Assembly: GCA_928212115.1 (NCBI GenBank)
Contig: CAKMRJ010000001.1
Coordinates: 363,480,287-363,544,286 of the forward strand
Source: Lactuca virosa
Lineage: Eukaryota; Streptophyta; Magnoliopsida; Asterales; Asteraceae
Reading direction: 5' to 3'
Length of the DNA: 64,000 nucleotides
Shown here: positions 23,817 through 35,248 of the stretch, in pieces
How the letters are laid out: each line of letters begins with the position of its first letter
How positions within the stretch are numbered: the first letter of the stretch is position 1
Program-made: the position numbers and the translations under genes
The notes under the pieces: generated by a model
The model's database searches: none
What the model saw: the letters and a program-made list of their open reading frames with translations, nothing else
What the model was told of the DNA's origin: nothing

Positions 23817-25172
23817 TTAATTTTAGTTCGCAACAGAGAGTTTCTTCTTCCCCTTGACAGTTTTCTTAACCAGACACAAAACAACTAAGAAATATAATGG
23901 AAATACATTTCTTTTTCTAGCAAGTGAACACATGGTAGATTGTAATTCCATATCTTCTAAAATCATTTTGCTAACCAGGAAGACCCTTAGTTTCATATGA
24001 GCATATACTTGCGTTTTTTTCTTTTCTTTTTTCTTTGTTTACATAGCCACAGGAGTTGTGGGTACCCACATATATCTAGATCATGTGTATGTTTGACTTG
24101 TTGTCGGATGACATCTGTATATAAGTATTAAGTTTATCTAACTGTATTACAATAAATTTAAAATTTTGTTGCTGATAAATTTAGTTGGGTATCCTTTATG
24201 GTTCATTAGTTACTATCATGAATTCTTGTTCAATTTGCTTAAGCAAGACCAATATGTGAAATGCAAACCACATCAAAAACTGATGTATTTGCATTTGTAT
24301 TTGTTTTAATCGTTCATTTTGATGAATACTTAGGTATTTCTTTCATTTTTTGAAGAAAGGGTTTCATTTTTTTAGTTTTGTAATTTCTTGAGGTTAAAAT
24401 GATAATTTAATGTTGAAATTGAGATAATAGCAATGGTAATTTTGCATAACAGGGACAATTTTTTCGGTTCTGATCACCAAAACATAGCAATGTGCTTTTG
24501 ATGAGGGACTCACAATAACTACAAACTTTAACAAAGCAACAATCAGAGCGTATATTAAGAGCAAAACCATCAATACTGTATCCAACTTTTTATGTGGGGG
24601 ATTCCAATAAGCAAACAAAATTCCTAGCACCTAAAACATTTAAGTAACAAAAGCACCATTAGCATTATACTTTTGATGTGAGCCTTACAATAACAAAGAA
24701 CTTTGCAATAGATTTGGATTTTAAATTGGGACAGAACCATCTGGGACTGGAAGTAACAACCTAGAATCTTTTATATCATAGCATATAATTCCAAATATTT
24801 GCACATATGATCATATACTCACAGCAAACTGGACTTTATGGAAGTTGGTGAATCAAATATAAAGAAGAATCATAGCTCACCAAAAGCAATCTCATTCCCA
24901 ATTAACTGAATACCAAAAAAACCGAATGTTAAAAAGTAACTCTGCAACTTGCAATGGAAGAGGGGGAGAAGAAGCGCAAGTCTGTACCTTGGGATGAAAA
25001 GATGCAAAATCGTGGAGAAGAAGATGAGAAAAACAACGCCACGAGGAGAGGGTAAAAAAAATAAAGTTTTTTAATATTTAATTACGTGTAATCCTAATCT
25101 TTAGTTTTGAAGGGTACTTTAGTAATATGATATAGAATTTTGAATTTTAAATATGTTTTTAATATTAAATTC
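23817..25172. other. Intergenic DNA, nothing recognised
   Basis: AT-rich sequence with short open frames only. A purine-rich patch at 24955-25050 (GAAGAGGGGGAGAAGAAGCG) has some coding-like composition but no frame of recognisable product. Confidence 0.5.
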
Positions 25173-25177
25173 ATTTA

Positions 25178-27847
25178 TGTAACATCCCATTTAAAATGTT
25201 ATAATTAAATAATAAACCTGGAACCCGAGAAGCAATTTGTATTATTATTATATGTTATTATAGCCCAAAATCAAATAACAATTAGCTGGGAGTTGATTTC
25301 AGGAAGCCAAATGACAAGATTTGAATCTCCAGGGATTTAAGTGTAATTCTGGAATTTATTTTGTAAAGATTTATAGAAGCCGGGTGTTAAAAAGTAAATT
25401 ATGGATCTAAGATGAAAGGATTTTGAAAAGGAGGGACCATTTGGTAATTTTCGGACTTAGGTTGAAAGAAAAGAAGGAAAGAGGGATCAATTGTGTCTTT
25501 ATGGGAAACTTTTAAGTGAAGCGGGTATTTAAGGGTCCCGTAACCCTAACCCTAAGGACCATATATGCGCAGCAGTCATCTCACCACTCTCACTCCTTCC
25601 GCCGCTACCCTATCGCCACCATCCGTTCGTTGTTTTCCGATCAACCAGCACCACCGGACAACCTCATTACCGTCAACATCGGAGACCAGCAAGGAGTGGA
25701 CGACAGCCTCCGGACGCTGCTGCTTCGTCATGTTATATTGTTGCCGCCGCCGATGTAGCGTTGTGGAGTCGCAGTCGCCGTTTTCTTTGAAGGCCAGGTG
25801 TCGTCACTGTTGTTGCGACGGAGGATGAAGACCGGTGGAGGATTATCGGGGCTGAGGAGGCTGAAGGGTCGATGCGATGGGCGGCCGGCCGGCGATCGAT
25901 GACGTCCCAGAAACCGCCATTTACCGTTGTGTTGTCACTGCCGGTTCGTCATACGCCACCAGGTGGGTGGCTGAGTTCTTTTGCAACCAGAGCGTGTGTC
26001 GTGTGTATGATTACCTTGGCCGGAGTCGCAATAGGGCCACCACCACCACGGTGGGGTGGTGGCTGCCACTCTCTACCACCGTCTGCCGCCACAGGGTGGT
26101 GGTGGGTGTAATTATGGGAAGTTTAATTTGGGTCACTATGTGTATTCTTGTAATTTGTAACCGAAATTATAATAGAAAAACTCAAAACCACCACCTTACG
26201 GTGGTGGCTGCCGCCTCATGCCGCCACCAGCCGCCGTGTTGGGTGGCGGTGTGCCTTGTTGTGTTTTGGCTAGTTTGGAGATGCTTGTTCAAGTGGGCCC
26301 AAAGAAACCCTAATGGGCCCAATAAACCCTAGTGGGCTTAATGATATTCTAGTGGGCATTATAGGCCCAATAAAGCCCTAATTGACCTAAAATCCCAACC
26401 ATTTGATCAATGGGCTAGTATTGGGTTGGGAAACCCTAATTAGGGTTTAAAAAACCTTAATTGCATAAAACCCTAAATTTTGGGAATTTATCGGCACACG
26501 CACACGAGAATTATTTAATAACTTGAAATATTAAATAATAGTCATTGGCAAACTAACTTAAGGCAATAATGGACTTAATGGATTAAGTCCATAATGGGTT
26601 AAGTGAGAAACACTTAACCCTAATCATCATTTCATGTGAAAGCCCTAATCTTACTCGGGCCTTGAATTGGGCTTTCCTAGTGGGCTTTGGGTAGTTGGTC
26701 TATTAATGGGCTTCCAAGGATAAGCAAATGGACTAAATAGTTATATGGGTTTTAGGATAAGACCCATGTGAGAGTCTTGGGCCCAATTTGGAAAATTGGG
26801 CCATTGATGGGCCATATTTGGGCCTTATGATTATGTGATATTGGGCCATGGAAATTAGATTGGAATAATTGGGTGGGCCTTAAGGAAAGACCATGTAGAG
26901 GTCTGGGCCCAATTTGGAAAATTGGGCCATACATTGGGCTTTGGCCAATTACTTGACTTTTGTGCTTTTGGAGTGTGAGTTGGACTTTGAGCTTGGAACC
27001 CAAATATTAATTGGGTATTGTTTGATGTTGAAAGTTCGGGAACCTGTCAACCAGCAACTGGAGTGTATCTGCGGGACTTCAGCAGTGTCAGGTGAGTTCT
27101 CCTCACTATATCAACAGGGTCTAAGGCACCAAGGCCGGCCCTTTATGGATTGTATTTGGATTATTGCATGTTATGCTTACTGATTTATATCCTGGTAGTT
27201 AGGATGGTGATATGCTATGCTTTAGTGACCCGGTTGGGTCGGTATCCTGGTATATAGGATGATGCTATGTTAGCGACCTGTTAGGTCGATACCCTGGTTA
27301 TAGGATTGCTGCTATGTTTTGTGATCTGTTAGATCGGTTTGACTGTTATATATATACATGCTAGTGTTATATGATGTCTATGTGGACATGATTGTCCTGG
27401 TTATAGGATGATGCTATGTTAGTGACCGGTTAGGTCTGTATCCCGGTTATTGGGATGTTGCTATGATTGGTGATTTGTTAGATCGGTTTGACTATTATAT
27501 GAAATGAGCTAGCATATGATATTTATGTGCACATGTTTGTTTGATTGGGGTTTGGGTTGAGGCGGTCCTCCTTTGTGCAGTAGGCCAACATACCCAGCGA
27601 GCGGTCCGGATAGGCTGCAGGCCCTGCGTGGCGGTCCAGACGTGCCGAAGGCTCGAAGAGCAGTCCAGATAGACTGAAGGCCTGTGAGGCGGTCCAGTCA
27701 GGCTGATGACTCATTATGCATGCTGTTCTGTATTGTTTATATGATATGGTTATGTTTGTATGGCGTTGGTATTTTGGGGAAACTCACTAAGCTTCGGGCT
27801 TACAGTTGTTGATTTTGTTTCAGGCACTTCTGATGATTGTGGGATGG
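25178..27847 (+). repeat. Outer Gypsy 5' LTR, part before the nested element
   Basis: It holds a GC-rich block at 25590-26260 with CCACC/GGTGG repeats that can pair with one another, and a cluster of GGGCC/TTGGGC motifs at 26300-26950. A donor-like CAG/GTGAGTTCTCC lies at 27092 and an acceptor-like TTGATTTTGTTTCAG ends at 27823, giving a 732-bp candidate intron. Degenerate repeats lie at 27180-27500, and the 'ggcggtcc' repeat block at 27560-27700. The open frames at 25516-26332 are composition effects of the GC-rich block, not a recognised gene. Confidence 0.8.
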
Positions 27848-28119
27848 TGTGACAACCCGGAACTTCAATCTTGTACAATTAATCAATTCAATCAATATTC
27901 AACTTGTTTTGTCGATTTCTAGTACTATTCAAGGGTTCGTTTAAGTGATTCTAAGCTTGAGCATGACCAAGGTTGAGTCTAGGAATGAGTCAGCAAGTCA
28001 TTTACTGTCAAAACAAGGCCATACACACCTTTGGAGGGAGTGTACGGCCGTACACATGGGTGTGCGGCCGCACACACACCTCCTGACAGCACACTCACTT
28101 TTGACAGCGCTCACACTCC

Positions 28120-28127
28120 TATATAAA
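28120..28127 (+). promoter_or_regulatory. TATA box of nested Gypsy LTR
   Basis: TATATAAA follows CACACTCC and is repeated at 35521-35528 in the 3' LTR. It probably sets the element's transcription start about 30 bp downstream. Confidence 0.6.
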
Positions 28128-28322
28128 GGGTAGACCCCTTCCCTTTCATTCCTTTAACACCTTGGCAGCACACAACACCATTTCTCTCAAGCTTCTTCAA
28201 CCACAAACCCTCCCAAGGCTTCAAAAACGTGAGTAATCCATCCCTTAACTTGTTGTGCATGAAGAACCTCTTGATCTAGGCCTTGAATCATGAAAGTCCC
28301 GTCATGTTCTTCATCTCTTTGA

Positions 28323-28560
28323 AGGAGTGCGACCACACACTCATGTGTGCGGCAGCACACTCCTGTGTGCGGCAGCACACTCCTGTGTGAGGCAGCACAC
28401 TTCTGTATACGGCCACACACTCATGTGTGCGGCAGCACACTCCTGTGTGTGGTAGCATACTCCTGTGTACAGCCACACACTCCAGTGTGCGGCAGCACAC
28501 TCCTGTGTGATGTAGCACACTCCCTTGTGCAGCAGCACACACATTTGTGCGACCATACAC
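28323..28560. repeat. 20-bp minisatellite in 5' LTR
   Basis: About twelve variants of a 20-bp unit close to ACACTCCTGTGTGCGGCAGC occur here. The matching array in the 3' LTR (35725-35965) has a different series of variants, so the two arrays have changed since insertion. Confidence 0.85.
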
Positions 28561-28912
28561 ACACACCATAGGACCACAAACCCATTTCTATGACCCTAAA
28601 CTTGTACTACAACCAAGTATGGGCCTAGGACACATCATGGATGCAGGTATGGACCTTGAAAACACCTCAAAGGCACCTTCCATCATGAGTGTACGGCCGC
28701 ACACCCATGGCCGTACACACCTTTAAGGTCCTAACACTTAGTGCAAATAGTCCCAAGTTCTTAGATTGGTTCTTCATCACATCTAGTGGTGAAATACCAT
28801 CATTTGACTCTTTTTGTGTCATTACTTGTTAATTAGGATCAAATCGTGTTCAAAGCTTCACTTGAACACCCAGCTTTCCGTATCGATCCTTCAATCAAAC
28901 CACTCGCTCAAG

Positions 28913-29961
28913 GTGAGTTCATACCCCTACATTTTCCGTATTTTTAATGTTTTCAGGGGGGGATACAAGCTAAACATAAATGTTTTCAAAACTCATGAAA
29001 TTCTCATACTTTAACCCTTTTGTACTGTGTTGAGCATAAGGGACGTTTTCACTAAACTTGCATGATTTTCCGGACTCACTATTCACTACGTTTTACATGC
29101 AAACTATAATCGGTATAGTTTGGGATTTTATAAACATAACAAGTATAGAAACTTTCACTACTCAACGTATGCACTAAGACATAAATAGTTTACAGTTTGC
29201 ATCACTGCTTTATCGCGTTTTCATAACTGTAATTATCACTACAAACGGTATACATTCGGATTTTCACTACGGTAGAACGCTACTACACTACATGTAAACT
29301 AGATTGTACGATACTGTGAGGCGCTACTTCACTACTGTACCCTTAGGTGTACAGGGATAAATCATATCATAGTATAACCAGAGTCTCCTGGAGGGAGAGC
29401 GTGAGATTTATGAATAGATCTATTCGGGACTGACAATCCCACACCCGAACTGCTAGCTACAGTTAGGCAGGCATGCCTAGGGTGACAAATGTCATTTAAC
29501 TCGACGCCTGAAGAACGTTGGAAAGGTCTCTAGTCATATCAAGCATGGTTATACGACTCACATTATGTATAATTCACCCTTTAGTTTACAACCTGTCACC
29601 CTTCAACGGTTTTATTTATACTAAATAGAACTAACACACTACGTATAAAGGCTGAAGCTAGGGTTTTCAACCAAAATCGTTTATGCAAGGATTTCATATA
29701 CAATATACTTTTACTTCATGATTAGCCTTAGCTAGTCACATGAAGTAGTATTTTCACATATCACTACAGTTTTCAGTAATGAACATTCATGGTTTATTTG
29801 GAACGGATAACGCTACATTTTTCACTTAAAGAAAATATCGGATTTGTTTGACGCTATACAAAATACTTTTTACGAGCTCATCAACAAGTTTTCATTAAAA
29901 ACTACCGCTTATGAACTCACCAGCTTTATGCTGATATTTTTCAAACTGCTTGTATTCTCAG
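28913..29961 (+). promoter_or_regulatory. Putative intra-LTR intron, family B
   Basis: The 1049-bp interval runs from CTCAAG/GTGAGTTCATACCCC to TTGTATTCTCAG/G. The 3' LTR copy is 36348-37395 (1048 bp). The hairpin module lies inside it. Splicing is inferred only. Confidence 0.45.
29384..29520 (+). other. Structured-RNA-like hairpin module, family B LTR
   Basis: Hairpins in order: TCTCC/GGAGA; GAATAGATCTATTC (29412-29425), a base-paired change from the GTATAGATCTATAC of family A; GGGACTGACAATCCC; TAGGCA-GGCA-TGCCTA (29464-29479); CGACG-CCTGAAGAA-CGTTG (29502-29520). The 3' LTR copy is 36818-36954. Confidence 0.65.
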
Positions 29962-30206
29962 GAAATCAGTAGACAGGTACCTGCTGGATTTTTGAGAAGC
30001 TGGAGCAATAAGAGTCTTATGTTTATATTTTATATATACTCTCTGATGTAGTTCCAGACGATTTTCAAATTGATGTAAACATCTTCATATATGTATACAC
30101 TGTGATGGTTGCGTTGCTATGGTTGCTATTTTACATTGGTTGTGATGCTATACATGACGTCCTCCGCCTCGGAACGATTCCGCCATCACGGTTTCGGGGT
30201 GTGACA

Positions 30207-30651
30207 GAGGGCGAAGGCGTGATCGTGCACTACTCCTCATATTCGTGTCATTAGAGGAACAACACAAAAATTATTTGGATGTTGGGACATTGCGGTCAAG
30301 TCTGGGCAGTTATGTAATCATGTTTCGGGTGAATATAGCCTGATCAACTATATTCAGTCAAAACATGACCAACATGTGCTTGGGAGTGACGGTGGTGTTA
30401 CAGCAGACCTAAAACTTACCAAAAACATTCACTTGAAAATACTATAAGAGTATTTCGCTAGAGCCAAATTCAGTGAGGAGATTCATTCTTAGTGTTACTA
30501 CCTATCTATTTCGTAGCGATAACTTAGTTACATTAGTAACCTTTCTTGCTTATCGCTTGGTAGAACACTTGTTTATCAGGATGAGATATATTTTGTTTCA
30601 TATATCTTGAGGACTTACCATCCTCTTCTTCCTGATTGTTTCTAGAAGAAG
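30207..30651 (+). other. Nested Gypsy leader without a primer-binding site
   Basis: The first about 37 bases repeat the outer-LTR sequence that also follows the 3' LTR at 37649, where a TGGTATCAGAGC primer site would be expected. From about 30245 the leader resembles that of the 53814 element (shared 'tatagcctgatcaactatat' phrase at about 30338 and 57911). It ends in an acceptor-like GATTGTTTCTAG (30645) six bases before the gag ATG. Confidence 0.7.
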
Positions 30652-33600
30652 ATGCCTCCTCGACCAAGACCCATCCGAAGAAACTACAACACTCCGCCAC
30701 CACCACCACCCCCCTCAGTTTGACCCCGTCATGTTTCAGGAAACAGTTATAGCCGCCGTGACTGCAGCAATGGCACAAGTGAATGCTGGTGGGGCTGGAG
30801 GTGGAACCGACCCACAGAGACAAGATGGAAGTCAGGGACATCAAAAGGAGTGTTCCTACAAGGACTTCATGACTGCAAAACCCAAGTCTTTCGACGGAAA
30901 TGGAGGTGTCATCGCTCTAACTCGGTGGTTCAAGAAGATCGAATCCATCTTCGAAATTTGCGCCTGTTCCGAAGCAAACAAGGTGAAGTTTGCTGCCTGC
31001 ACCTTCACTAACAAAGCTTTGACCTGGTGGAATGGTCGAGTGAAAACCCTAACCCTCTCAGTGGCTAATGTCATGGGTTGGTAAAGACTGAAGGAACTCA
31101 TGCTGGCTGAATACTGCCCGAGGGGCGAGGTGCAAAAGTTGGAGCACGAACTTTGGAACTTGAAGATGAAGGGTTCTGACATTGCTGCTTACACTGCTAG
31201 ATTCTGTGACCTGGCACTTCTCTGTCCGGGAATGGTCACCCCGAAAAGCAAGAAAATTGAGAGGTACATTTGGGGGCTGACACAACCCACCAAGGGAAAT
31301 GTCTTGGCTGCTAGACCGACTACATTTGAGAGCGCCAAGGATCTGGCACAAATGCTGATCGATAATGGGGTTGATCAAGACGAAGTGGCAACTGTTTCTG
31401 AGCCACAGAAGGAAAGTGGTGGGAAGAAGAAGAAATCATGGAACAAACGCAAGGGTCAGTCTTCGCAGGAGCCCTCCAAGAAACAACAAATAGTGGCAGT
31501 TCATGCTGTTACTGCTCCTACTGCTGCTCCAGCTACTGTTCCAACCACCCAAACTCCTACCGGTGTTTATGCTGGGAAACTACCTTTGTGCAACAAGTGT
31601 AACTTCCATCATCACGGGCCCTGCCGTGAGTTGAGTTGCAACAGCTGTGGGAAGAAGGGTCACACAGCTCGATACTGCAAGGTGGCAGCCCAACCAACCA
31701 ACCAGACTACGGGAGCAGGTGCTGGTCAAGCTTGTTATGGATGTGGAGAGGTTGGGCATTTCAGGAGAAACTGCCCCAAGGCAACGACTGGTGGCAATAC
31801 AGGGAGAGTTTTGGCGATGGGCCAGAATGAAGCGGTCGCTGATCCTACCGTTGTTACGGGTACGTTCCTCCTCGACAACTCTTATGCATGCATTCTTTTC
31901 GATTCTGGTGCGGAGAGGAGTTTTGTTAGTCATGCATTCAAAGATCTAATCAAATGTCAATCCCAACCTTTAATCGAAACGTTCACCGTCGAGATGGCAA
32001 ATGGACAGAAAGAGAGCACGAACGACATATTCATAGGTTGTACTCTTACCCTAGACAATCACTCCTTTCCCATCGATCTTATGTCGGTATCCATCAAGAG
32101 CTTTGATGTCATCATCGGCATGGACTGGTTGAGCTCCAATCGTGCTGATATTCTTTGTTTCGAGAAAGCTATCCATCTCAATCTTCCCTCTGGTGAAACC
32201 CTCATGATTTACGGAGATAAGCTTAGCTCGAAGCTTCGTATCATCTCGTGCATCAAAGCTTAGAAGTACCTGCGGAAGGAATGTCATGCGTTTAGAGCTC
32301 ACATCGTTAATGAGACGCAAAATGTTAAAGACCTCGAGAGCATCCCCGAAGTCTGCAACTTTCCTGATGTCTTACCTGAAGATCTCCCAGGAATTCCTCC
32401 CGAACGTCAAGTCGAGTTTCGTATCGACTTAATCCCCGGAGCTACTCCTGTAGCTAAGTCTCCCTACCGTTTAGCGCCAGCGGAGATGCAAGAATTATCC
32501 AGCCAGCTCAATGAGCTGATCAGCAAGGTGTTTATAAGGCCGAGTTCCTCACCTTGGGGAGCTCCGATCTTATTCGTGAAAAAGAAAGATGGATCCTTTC
32601 GGATGTGCATTGACTACCGAGAACTGAACAAGCTGACCATCAAGAACCGATATCCCTTACCTAGAATCGACGATCTCTTCGACCAACTTTAGGGAGCCAG
32701 TTATTTCTCAAAGATCGATCTAAGATCAGGGTACCATCAGTTGCGAGTCCACGAGAATGATGTGCCCAAGACAGCATTCCGAACTCGCTATGGACACTAC
32801 GAATTTGCAGTAATGCCCTTTGGTCTGACCAACGCACCGGCAGTATTCATGGACCTGATGAATAGAGTGTGCCGCCCTTTCCTGGACAAGTTCGTGATCG
32901 TGTTCATCAACGATATACTTGTTTATTCACGGAGTGAGAACGATCATAAACAGCACTTGAGGCAGGTGTTGGAAACATTAAGGGCGGAGAAGCTATATGC
33001 AAAATTATCAAAGTGTGAGTTCTGGATCAGGAAGGTGAATTTCCTTGGTCATGTGGTTAGCAAAGAAGGCATACACGTGGACCCTTCCAAGATCAAAGCG
33101 ATAGAGAATTGGTCTGCACCAAAGTCACCCACAGAAATCCGACAATTCTTGTGTCTCGCGGGCTATTATTGCAGGTTCATCCAAAACTTCTCCAGAATCG
33201 CTAAGCTTCTAACTACCCTAACACAGAAAGATGTAACCTTTAGCTGGGGAGTCCAGCAAGACACTGCATTTCAAACATTGAAGCAGGCCCTGTGCAGCGC
33301 ACCTATCTTGTCTCTACCCGAAGGGACGGAAGACTTTGTGGTCTATTGTGATGCGTCCAATCAGGGCCTAGGCTGTGTGCTCATGCAGCGAGGAAAGGTC
33401 ATCGCCTACGCCTCGAGACAGTTGAAAACGCACGAGGTCAATTACACAACTCACGATTTAGAGTTGGGAGCAGTGGTCTTTGCGTTAAAGATCTGGAGAC
33501 ATTATCTCTGTGGAACCAAGTGCACTATCTTCACTGACCATAAAAGTTTGCAACATATCTTCGACCAGAAGGAGGTAAACATGAGGCAACGGCAATGGGT

Positions 33601-35196
33601 TGAGCTACTCAGTGATTACGAGTGCGAAATCCGCTACCATCCCGGCAAGGCCAATGTGGTGGCCGATGCCCTCAGCCGAAAAGAGTACTCAGGTCGTAGA
33701 GTGAAGGCACTGACCATGACTATCCATTCCTATTTATCCGTGCAAATCAAGGAGGCTCAGCTGGAAACCTTGAAACCAGAGAAGGTGGTGGATGAAGCAT
33801 TGCGGGGAATGGACAAGAACTTAGAGGTTAAGGGAGACGGAGTGTACTATTTCATGAACCGGATCTAGACCCCAAAGTTCGGCGGGTACAGAGAGGTTGT
33901 CATGAATGAGGCTCACAAGACGAAATACTCCGTTCACCCCAGTTCAGATAAGATGTATCTGGATCTCAAACAGCTCTATTGGTGGCCAAACATGAAAGCA
34001 GAAATTGCAACCTTCGTGGGCAAGTGCTTGACTTGCGCCAAAGTGAAGGTGGAGTATCAGAAGCCCTCAGGTTTACTTCAGCAGCCAGGAATACCTGAGT
34101 GGAAGTGGGAAATGATAACAATGGATTTTATCACTAAGTTACCTAGATCCCCGAGTGGGCATGACACCATCTGGGTGATTGTCGATCGGTTGACTAAATC
34201 CGCCCACTTCCTGCCAATCAAAGAAAACTTCAAGATGGAGAGACTTACACGGATCTACATTCAAGAGATAGTTCGCCTTCATGGGGTACCTGTATCCATT
34301 ATCTCTGACCGAGATAGTAGGTTTACCTCGAGATTCTGGCAATCACTACAGAAGGCTCTTGGAAATAAATTGGATATGAGCACAACTTATCACCCTCAAA
34401 CAGATCGACAAAGTGAGAGAACAATTCAGACATTGGAAGATATGTTGAGAGCCTGCGTCATCGACTTCGGCGCGTCATGGGACACTCATCTTCTCTTGGT
34501 TGAATTTTCCTACAACAACAGCTACCATACCAACATCAAGTTTGCGCCATTTGTAGCCCTCTATGGCCGCAAGTGCAGATCCCCTCTATGCTGGGCTGAA
34601 GTGGGTGACACGCAGCTAGTCAAGGGTCAAGTCCCTGACAGCACTCTCACTGGTCCTGAAATTATCCGAGAGACGACTGAAAAGATCGTGCAAATCCGAG
34701 AACGACTGAAAGCCTCACGAGATAGACAAAGAGCTACGCCGATAAACGACGAAAACCCTTGGAATTCCAGGTCGGTGACTGCGTCCTTCTGAAGGTCTCG
34801 CCCTGGAAAGGCATGATACGTTTCGAAAAACGTGGAAAGCTAAACCCAAGGTACGTTGGACCATTCGAGATCCTTGCTAGGATCGGTCCCGTAGCATACA
34901 AACTCCAGTTACCACGAGAGCTCAACAACATCCATCCTGTCTTCCACGTGTCGAACCTAAAGAAGTGTCTGTCCGACGAGACACTTGTTATTCCTCTCGA
35001 CGAGATCGATCTGGACGAAAGTCTACGTTTTGTGGAAGAACCTGTTGAAATCATGGACTGTGAAGTCAAACGTACCAAGCAAAGTCGCATCCCGATAGTG
35101 AAGGTCCGCTGGAATGCCAAGCGGGGTCCTGAATTCACTTGGGAGCATGAGGATTCAATGAAGCAGAAGTACCCCCATATCTTTCCAAGTTCATGA
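30652..35196 (+). pseudogene. Nested Gypsy gag-pol polyprotein, several lesions
   Basis: It starts MPPRPRPIRRN. A frameshift in the C run near 30712 precedes the gag body (FDGNGGVIALTRWFKK). Two zinc knuckles follow (CNSCGKKGHTARYC and CYGCGEVGHFRRNC), then protease FDSGAERSF (about 31900), reverse transcriptase (about 32500-33100), RNase H (33345-33690), integrase zinc region and core with D,D,E (33900-34450), and chromodomain (35090-35190). Stops lie at about 31082, 32261, 32690 and 33866; a frameshift lies near 34735. The catalytic motif reads FINDIL (codon at 32909-32911 is AAC) where active enzymes have two aspartates. The last stop is TAG where the paralogue at 2818 has TGG. It is not functional. 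Confidence 0.92.
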
Positions 35197-35248
35197 TTGT
35201 ACTTTATCCTTGAATTTCGGGACAAAATTCCCTCTAACGGGGGGATGA

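Larger units (their letters stand above)
27848..30206 (+). repeat. Nested Gypsy 5' LTR, family B (2359 bp)
   Basis: It contains two perfect 16-bp palindromes (28040-28055 and 28060-28075, cores ACGGCCGT and GCGGCCGC), TATATAAA at 28120-28127, a 20-bp minisatellite at 28323-28560, a donor-like AAG/GTGAGTTCATACCCC at 28913, the hairpin module at 29384-29520, and an acceptor-like TTGTATTCTCAG ending at 29961. No coding sequence; reading frames over the minisatellite are artefacts. Confidence 0.9.

Noticed and set aside
25540..25560. Telomere-like CCCTAACCCTAA
   Set aside because: Only about two units within an LTR; the same bases recur, diverged, in the matching 3' LTR.
25516..26332. Arg/Pro/Ser-rich open frames in several frames
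   Set aside because: They sit in the GC-rich part of the outer LTR, are absent from the 3' LTR copy, and show no domain; overlapping frames in the same stretch are typical of composition bias.
28323..28560. CRISPR-like regular repeat spacing
   Set aside because: Units are contiguous with no unique spacers, and the context is a plant LTR.
28187..28577. Overlapping cysteine-rich open frames in several frames over the 20-bp minisatellite
   Set aside because: The repeated peptide appears in multiple frames because the unit is 20 bp; it is repeat composition, not a gene.
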